From positions 1,116,001-1,180,000 of the forward strand of contig JABSSW010000004.1 of the NCBI GenBank assembly GCA_018902385.1: 64,000 nt of DNA, in the 5' to 3' direction. Numbering within the stretch: position 1 is the stretch's first letter; the number at the start of each line of letters is the position of its first letter. The DNA is from Physcia stellaris. Lineage: Eukaryota > Ascomycota > Lecanoromycetes > Caliciales > Physciaceae. The notes under the pieces are model-generated. The model was not told where the DNA came from and ran no database searches. It saw only the letters and a program-made list of their open reading frames with translations. The position numbers and the translations under genes were made by a program. Below, piece by piece: positions 57,015 through 64,000 of the stretch.

Positions 57015-59119
57015 CTATTGTACCTTAACATCATCGAAGTCGCCAATCTTCTCATTTGGTTCAATCGTTGGGCTGTGTCTCGTCTTTTCGAAAAAGGTGG
57101 ACACATCGCTGGAATACAATGTCTCTTCGTAATCATCCTCGTCTTCATGATGGCCCTTTTCGTCAGCTTTGGAAGCCTGCGTCCTTTCCCAATCGGAACG
57201 CATTTCTTCGATCTTCTGGGCGTAATCCATATCAGGGTTATAGTGCTTACCAACACCGCGGAAACGCTCCCACCATGACAAGTGCTGCGGGTGAACCGCG
57301 ATACCATGGTAGTCTGCGTCACGGCCAGCGCGGAGGAACTGCCAACGGCGTTCTTGCTCTTTGAGGTCGAGGCCTGTGGTGTCCGGGAGGAAGAGAATGG
57401 TCACAAGCATGCCGGCTAGTCCAAACCACGGGACAATGTAAAACTTCTGCTGAGTGGTGATGTAGTTATACATCACCGCAGCAGTCAATGCACCAAGTTT
57501 ACCAAAAGCAGCGGAGATGCCATGGGCGGTTGCTCTGATAGGCGTTGGATAGACCTCCGCGGCGACGAGGAAGGTAACAGCGTTGGGACCGAACTGGTTG
57601 AAGAATGACGACAGGAAGTACATTGTCTGGAATGCGGTCACACCAGCTTTGCTGGTGTAATACTCGTATCTGAAAGCTGGAACGACGAAAAGGATGAAGT
57701 CCAGAAGGAATCCAACCATTTGCATGTTCTTCCGTCCGTATAGCTTGTTGTCGATCATAAAGGCTATTGTGATAAGCTTAGGTTCGCGCAAGAGCTATGG
57801 ACAGACTTACAGGCAAGATAGTAACCGACAAGTGATACGCCAACATTGATCAGATTATACAACCAGCCTGTCATGACAGACGAATTTCCTGGACTGATGA
57901 CTTTGATGAATTCGCCCTGGAAGAGCTTGTTGCCATAGAAGAAAACGTCGTTGGCGTACCAGGCGCCAGCTGTAGCAATCATCCGTGGGCCGAAGTAAGT
58001 AAAGGTAAGCTTGAGAGACTCGGTATCATAGCCAGTCACTTTGCTCTTCTTCTTGGCTGCGGCTAATTGCTTTGACGCAGCCTTCATCTTGTATGTACGA
58101 TAGTAGACGAGCCATAATGTGCCAACGGCCGGTACGGCAAAGGATACCCTGTACGTCCACTGAGCGGCTAGTTCCGAGTACGGTGGATTCCCGCTTCCAT
58201 GATGAAAGACCAGCAGTAGAAGAATAAGGAGGACCTGGTTGAAGAATTGACCCCAGCCTTGCATCAAGAAAGCGCTGGTGACTTTGCGTCCGCGATGCAG
58301 ACGATCTTCCTTTGTCGAGACCTTTCCTGAGCCCACGGCATTTTCCATGCCAGAGGTAGCAGTCATGGGATATTCGCCACCAACGCCAATACCATAGAAG
58401 AAAAGCGACCAGGCGTAGCAGATTACCCAACCGTTGAGGGTGACACCCCAGGATGCAGTGAGCATGATGAGGCCGAGAAACATAATGACAGCATCTTGAA
58501 TAAGGCCCCATCGACGACCAAGCCTTAGCTTCGATTAGCCTGTCAAAAAGCAAGGATAGAAGGGCAATTTCACATACCAGTCACCAAGAATGCCGACCAA
58601 GATCTGTCCCACTATTATGCCACAGATTTCGAGGTAGTCCACGGCGTAGATCCAAGTCACATTGCAGATAGCTGATTTTGCCCCCCAGCAAGATTTGAAA
58701 GCTGACTGGAAGAGTGGCTTGATGTTGCCGATGGAGAATAAGACGTAACTGTGAGTTGTCAGTCCCCATTATATGATACGTTAAGGTACTGTGTGGACTG
58801 ACCCTTCTAGACCGAGCCCAGCACCAGGAAGAACCATGTTCTTGAAATAATACGCAAAAGGGCTTAGCGGGTCGGCTTTGAACATTCTCCAGACATTGCC
58901 AGCTTCCCTGCTCGACTCTCTACTGTCGACGCCGAGGACGAACCTGACACGTTGGGTGAAAGGCAGATCGGCCCAGTAGACGCCGTTGGCATCGTACAGG
59001 TCGTCCGGCTTGATCAGATAGTCGAAGATCTGCCTCTCGTTCTGGTCCATTTGGTGGATGGGATTGTGGGTACCCGTCATATCAGGCCCATGAGGGGCAG
59101 CTGGACCGTAGTCGGTCAT
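57015..59119 (-). CDS. MFS phosphate/glycerophosphodiester-type permease (649 aa)
   Basis: Plasma-membrane proton symporter of the phosphate:H+ family that holds yeast PHO84 and GIT1. Exons: 59119-58803, 58748-58578, 58523-57811, 57763-57015; introns 54, 54 and 47 bp, exact 650 codons. The second intron must use an AAG acceptor to keep the family frame. Family landmarks: EGYVLFSIGNIKPLF across the first splice, YLEICGIIVGQILVGILGDW, RLGRRWGLIQD, GIGVGGEYPMTATSGMENA, LMQGWGQFFNQ, NQFGPNAVTFLVAAEVYPT, RATAHGISAAFGKLGA, and LPDTTGLDLKEQERRW. The C-terminal tail is long and acidic. The E-rather-than-D in GGEYP and overall blocks lean to the GIT1-like branch; the substrate is therefore phosphate or a phosphodiester. 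CACGTG lies upstream. Confidence 0.9.
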
Positions 59120-59475
59120 GCTGTGTACCGACTCAGACTTCGCAGTTGTACGAGATCTTAATCAATGAACTTGTCGATATCGATCTTTGAAGCTATACGG
59201 GAAGATGCAGCAGAGGTGAAATCAAGCAAGGCCAAGGTTATGGCAAAGGCTTATATTCACGTAGCGAACCGTTTAGTCGGGACGCGACAGCCACACGATC
59301 ATCAAAGTTAGTTGTTGTGTGGTCGGGAAGAGGAGAAAAAGCCCGATCAGCCTTATGGAGATGCTGATATCACTGGTAGCTATCTGGGCTGTCGTCGGGT
59401 AACAAGGCAGAGCACGTTCCGATGTCACGGCTTTCCAATGGCTCACAGTGGTTCCACGATGGCGTGCTAACGTTT

Positions 59476-59481
59476 CACGTG
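59476..59481. promoter_or_regulatory. CACGTG (PHO4/NUC-1-type E-box) upstream of the phosphate-type permease
   Basis: A palindromic CACGTG 357 bp upstream of the permease start. PHO4/NUC-1-type bHLH factors bind this core at phosphate-starvation genes. A second CACGTG lies at 60307-60312. Function is inferred. Confidence 0.45.
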
Positions 59482-60629
59482 GAATCAAGCGACCCTTCGA
59501 TTGGCTCAAACCAATCAATAGCTGACCTCTTGTTGGATGACGGTTGAGAGGTATCTTTCACTCTCGTTACCTATCGTTACCTGTTGGCTCGCGTTCCCCA
59601 AGCGTGTTGGACGTAAGAATGCCTGGGACAACGATGGTGAACGGCAAATATTAGAATATTCCGAGTTGCTGTGCGGAAGAGAAGAAGGAAGCAGCAAGTG
59701 GAGAGGTTTTGGGAAGTAAGATGGCGATAGAGCTTCCCCACACGATCAGAGGCTTCTAATCAGGCAAGAGTGATCGGCCAGGACAAGGCGAGCGAATTTT
59801 CGAGCAGCAGGCTCGAGGATCTATCATCCGTCGAGCCTCTCCACCGGTAAGGATGAATTGGATTGGCTCCTTGAGCGGCACCGTTGATTGCCATGTTTGC
59901 TGGGCGCCGTTGTCGCAACGTGGGAAAAAAACTCAGAATCGAAGAATGCAGTTGGCAGCAACCAATCAAATCGGTCAATGCGAGCACGTTCTCTCGGACC
60001 CTGACTGCCTAGCTGCATCTCTCCCGCTTTACCCGAGGAACGGCTGCTGCAGGAAAAAGAAAAAGAAAAAGCAAAAATGAAAAAATTCATCGGATCCGGC
60101 TTTTATCCTTATAGCCGAATAGGAGCATTACCTTATTATCATTAAAGAAGGTGCCCTTTTTCTTTTCTTTTTCTTTGGTGGATTGCACTCTCGGCAAGTG
60201 GGATGGCTTCCTTTTCGTCGTGATGAGGTACGCTCGTCTCGGTAAAAAATCAGCTAGCTGACAGAACAGAAGCTGTCATTCTGGACACCCAAATACTGTG
60301 GGCCCGCACGTGGAGCTAATTCTTCGGAGCCGAGAAGGTATCCGCCTTTCCTGCTTTCCATTCACTGATCACGATCGAAAATGGCTTGCCTCCTCGAGAG
60401 GCCAAATCGCCAGCCATACGAAATTCCCTGTTCGGTGGCAATTCAGTGCATCGAACCGACCAGTCTTCGGATGATACGGCAGACGGTCTTGTGAGGCGGG
60501 TATAATTTGGCATCGGGAATCGAAGGAGAATACTCTACAAAGGTCACAAGAATGATCGCTCAGTGCCTCAAGAATTTATAAGAGTGTATGTCCTGCTCTA
60601 GTCTGTTCCTCCCTAATGGTAGCTGCCTT
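59482..60629. other. Spacer upstream of the permease
   Basis: About 1.1 kb without a supported gene. It contains A-rich (60055-60090) and T-rich (60155-60175) runs with GAAAAA/TTTTCT patterns. Confidence 0.4.
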
Positions 60630-61244
60630 TCACCATGCACGCTCATGGTAGTCATACCCTCCCCGAAGCCTTGTTGTGTCGAAGCGATCATTCCTCCGAC
60701 TGTGGCGTCGTAGTCGATCATCGATCAGTTGCTCTACTCGATGCCTTTCTCTATCTCTCTCAACCCCCTTCTCCAACCGTTCAAAGCTACGCCTGTCTCT
60801 GACCCTTCCTAGTCTCTCCCACCCAGCAAGTTCTTGAAGCCTGTTCCGTCTATCTCGTTCTCTACTATCTCCCTCCTCGTCTTGCTTACGACAGATTTCT
60901 TTGATCTTTCTGCTGACTTGCCGGAAGCTTCGCATCGATATCGAGGACGTGGTAGAGCATCGACGGTTCCCGTGGCAACATGTCGGTGGTTTCTGGCATG
61001 TACCTTGTTGAGGTAGTGTGCTTTTCTCTGCTCGCTGTGCTTGTGCTTCGGCGTGCGCTTGACCTACGATCCATCCACCAGCAAAGTCGCCTTGCTCGAT
61101 AGGGATGGGGTATGTAGGGAGACCCGATATGGGCAAGTTGATAACGCGTGTTGGCTTCGATGGTGAAGAGTCGCGTCGTGACCTTGCCGAGGAAGATCGC
61201 GATGAGATTTTCTTTGGCGGGGGTTCGACTGTGAATAGGCACAT
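60630..61244 (-). CDS. Hypothetical basic, Arg-rich protein (204 aa)
   Basis: Single frame from an ATG at 61244 (MCLFTVEPPPKKISSRSSS). The first part is Ser/Arg-rich, the C-terminal half very Arg/Glu-rich and probably helical (RDRRNRLQELAGWERLGRVR, GVERDRERHRVEQLIDDRL). I do not recognise it. Composition and length are more gene-like than the neighbouring open frames, but no intron or domain supports it. Confidence 0.5.
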   Translation of the reverse strand: MCLFTVEPPPKKISSRSSSARSRRDSSPSKPTRVINLPISGLPTYPIPIEQGDFAGGWIVGQAHAEAQAQRAEKSTLPQQGTCQKPPTCCHGNRRCSTTSSISMRSFRQVSRKIKEICRKQDEEGDSRERDRRNRLQELAGWERLGRVRDRRSFERLEKGVERDRERHRVEQLIDDRLRRHSRRNDRFDTTRLRGGYDYHERAW

Positions 61245-63375
61245 GACTACGACGACGATCGGTTTTCAGTCTCTAACTGATGGATTTCAGCCTTCATGCG
61301 CAGTCTATCGTGCAGATTTGCGTACCTTTCGTGACTCCTTGGACTGCGAAAAGACGAAAGACGAGTTCTCTCAGATACCTAGCAGCGCTCGCACTTCGCT
61401 AGGTCTCCAGGGTATAAGTACAGTGATACTTTCTATTACTCCGACGAAGTCTTGTGCGCCTTGCTTTTCGAGGTAATGAAATAAAGCCAAGATAATTCCG
61501 AAAATGTTACGATTTGCATCTTCGTCGACTTCTTATCTCATAAGTTTCCAGCCTGAGGTCTCAAATGAGACAATGAGATATTCCAGAACAAAAAAAGGAA
61601 AGTCACTAGTCCAACACCCCTAATTGAATCAAGCAAAGAGAAGAGAGAAACACGGGGAACAGCAACCAGGACATTCTTTGACACCTCGCAGCACAGAACC
61701 GTCGTCATTCTCAAGTTCTGCAGGAACACCCTTTCCTCCCGAGACATCTTACAGGAACAATCAGTTTCAATGATTTGGATCGGTAGGAATAGTGATAATT
61801 CATGTACGACGCCGTTCGGTGCTTGCATGGTGCAGATGTCTCGGATGTTTCGATGGGGACCTGCATTCAGTGGCTGCGGGACGGGAACGGTAGACACAAA
61901 TGTCGATTGACTTTTTCATAAGTCAAATGAAGAGAAGAAGATGACTGAATAGTGTCTTACTAAGCAGCTATGACATTGTGGACCAATCCACCAGAGGAAA
62001 CGGCTGCCGGTGAGCCATGTAATGCACATCTCTCTACAGTAAAGACAGCTGGAGACTATTTATTAATCTGGATTTCCATGATTGGCTCGGAGGTTGCGCT
62101 GGTGCTTAGGAATGAACCCGGATGCTTAGAAATGATTCTCCTAGCACTTGAGATGACTATACGCCAGTGTGGGCTCTCCACATCCTGCTACGATGAACGT
62201 GACGTCTCTACTCGCACTTCCTAAATCCTTTGTTGCATTTCATAAATCGGTGAATGCACTTCCTCGGAGGGTTACAGGTTCAACCCAATACCCAGGAGTC
62301 TGCACGCGTCCTCGCTCTATTCATAGCGTCATATTTCGCCGCCGGATGGATAGTGACTTCAACCGAGAAGTCTACCAAAGTGACAAGTCGGCAGAAAAGA
62401 TCCACTTCGCCGATGCTGAAGATACAACAGATGCTTGGACATTGGATGAATAGTCCATCAATGCTTATTCGACAATGGCAATGCTGACTCCAGAAGATAC
62501 TACGGGACGGTTTCATGCTAAAGCCACGTGCATCTGGAATTCTGCAACGATGTCAAAGAACATCTCCATTGCTTGGGTGGTTACTTCTGGGGTACAAAGC
62601 GCAGTGTCTGTATGCTTCTCCAGCGAGGTGACAAATTTCGCTTGATTGTGGAGCCGAAGTATCTTGATAATGCTGACTAAGCTCGTGTAACAGTCAGCAT
62701 ACTGACATCGACAATCTGTAAGCGATACTCAACCATTTTGCTGGCAAAAGCGTTGGCTGACCATCTAATTTAATGGAAATTGGTATGCTTGCATTACGAT
62801 GGAAGTCCTAGAGCCAAATGACGGGTGTATCAAAGACACTCGTTACAGTAGCTCGTTCATGGACTTCCTTCCGTGGTATCTCGGCATAGGCTACTTCTTT
62901 TTGTCCATTTGACTTCCACGCCAAGATGGGCTTGCTTCTCGTTGTTCGCGAATGCGCTAAGAGCTCTCGGTCGTTTTGGGATGCACTGAATCATTGGAGA
63001 TGAATAGGTTTAAGGTGATTGATGACGGGGGTAAGCCACTCTGAGACTATCAAATCACACCGACTTACCTCTGGGGACGCTTAGCCCTATCTATGGCGTT
63101 ACTCTTGCAGCAGTTCAGGAAATCACTTTCTCGACTAGATCAAACAGCCAGTAGGACCACGAATCTCATTTCAGGCAGGAAAGCGTCTCAAGCAGATGCA
63201 TAGCCTTTAGTATTGTAACTGGCAGCCAGGGGTCTATTTGGTACCATGACATCAACAGTCCCCCATACTTTGTCGATAAAAAGTTAGTCTTCAAGTTCTT
63301 CAATGCAGTTCTCGCACTTACGGTCGGCCATTTCAGTCAGCCTCCGCTTTCCCGGGGTCTAAGCTTCCCAGGCAA
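61245..63375. other. Gene-poor spacer
   Basis: About 2.1 kb without a supported gene, transposase motif or clear repeat. Confidence 0.45.
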
Positions 63376-64000
63376 CTAGGGTGCCACACTCATCATGGAG
63401 TAGACTCGACCATCGCTTCCTCCCTTCTCCATGCTCATCAACATCTGCCTCATCTGTTTCCCGTCCGACCCACCAGGCCCCCGCCCATAAACCGCCTCGC
63501 CGAACATCCTCAGCTGCATGGGCATCTTGTCCTCGCCATAATGCTCCTGGATCGCCGCTTTGTTGACTTTACGCTTCAAATTACTCCAATTGCCGCCTAA
63601 CCCGAACTCCTCGCATTCTTGTTGCTTCTCGGAGCTCCACCACGAAGGAAGCAGATTCGCTCGTGTCGATGTCAGTTGCAGGAACTTGCGGAATGCGGCA
63701 AGGCTGTCTGGCGCGCCGGTGTAAATGGTGTCCTTGTCAACCTGGCCGTCGAAGTTGCAGCAGTCTTCTTGGCGCATCCGGAACGCGTCGATCAGGAGCT
63801 TGTACACGTCTTTTTCGGGGCGGTCGTGCAGCCAGGTGTTTTTGTCGAGGCGCGTGAAGGGTTTCGCGATGTGCTGCTCTAGGTTCTTGACGCGGGGGTC
63901 TCGGAGTCGGTGTTATTGTTGTCGGTCTCGGGTGTGCTGGTGCTGGCATTGTTGGAAGTGCCGGCACCGGCGGAAGCAGCCTGTTTGGCGCACACTTTCT
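63376..64000 (-). CDS. 3' part of a probable MYND-zinc-finger protein, cut by the window edge
   Basis: The visible C-terminal region includes KNLEQHIAKPFTRLDKNTWL, HDRPEKDVYKLLIDAFRMR, DTIYTGAPDSLAAFRKFLQL and LGGNWSNLKRKVNKAAIQEH, a layout known from fungal proteins in which an N-terminal MYND finger precedes this domain. At the window edge the upstream frame reads KVCAKQAASAGAG, compatible with the last Cys of a MYND finger. That frame and the C-terminal frame differ by one missing base at the G5 run 63894-63898. The 5' end lies outside the window, so family assignment is by the C-terminal block only. Confidence 0.65.

Noticed and set aside
62271-62290. GGTTCAACCC resembling a tRNA B box
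   Set aside because: No A box or cloverleaf can be folded around it.

Overview
This is nuclear DNA of a filamentous ascomycete (Pezizomycotina; a Dothideomycete is my guess, on gene content only). Most genes carry GT-AG introns of 47-140 bp, and there is a HET-domain gene, a CYP53 cytochrome P450, a glyoxal-oxidase-like copper radical oxidase, GPI/PIR-type wall proteins and a transposon eroded to AT-rich sequence in the manner of RIP. Genes lie on both strands with no operons. No rRNA, tRNA or CRISPR was recognised.

Layout. 0-4.6 kb: RAD53/CHK2-type checkpoint kinase and a small unknown gene. 6.5-13.5 kb: a large methyltransferase-like protein, ribulose-phosphate 3-epimerase and a CYP53 benzoate hydroxylase. 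14.3-16 kb: a possible small secreted protein and a Tc1-like transposon relic. 16-26 kb: GABA/amino-acid permease, steryl-ester-hydrolase-type lipase and PEX6, the last two divergent. 26.7-32 kb: three probable secreted or wall-associated products. 32.4-33.7 kb: a cysteine-rich zinc protein. 33.8-35.1 kb: an AT-rich mariner-type relic with terminal inverted repeats. 36.6-45.2 kb: accessory-like stretch with an unknown protein carrying a nucleoporin-like tail, a HET gene and an F-box-like gene, separated by long gene-poor spacers. 46.3-59.1 kb: housekeeping set of KHA1 antiporter, PSO2/SNM1 nuclease, LSM2, a thioredoxin-fold acidic protein, a DUF1115-type protein and a phosphate-type MFS permease. 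60.6-64 kb: one unknown basic protein and the 3' end of a probable MYND-finger gene cut by the window edge.

Introns were resolved by hand by matching donor, acceptor and reading phase. In several conserved genes (CYP53 twice, PSO2, the MYND gene, and probably PEX6 and RAD53) the frame slips by exactly one missing base at a short homopolymer. Because essential-type genes are among them, I read this as a sequence or assembly error signature rather than mass pseudogenisation. I found no convincing new multi-gene system. The most unusual items are the CpG-sparing mutation signature of the 34-kb transposon relic, the homopolymer slips, and the unknown 698-plus-residue protein at 36.6 kb.
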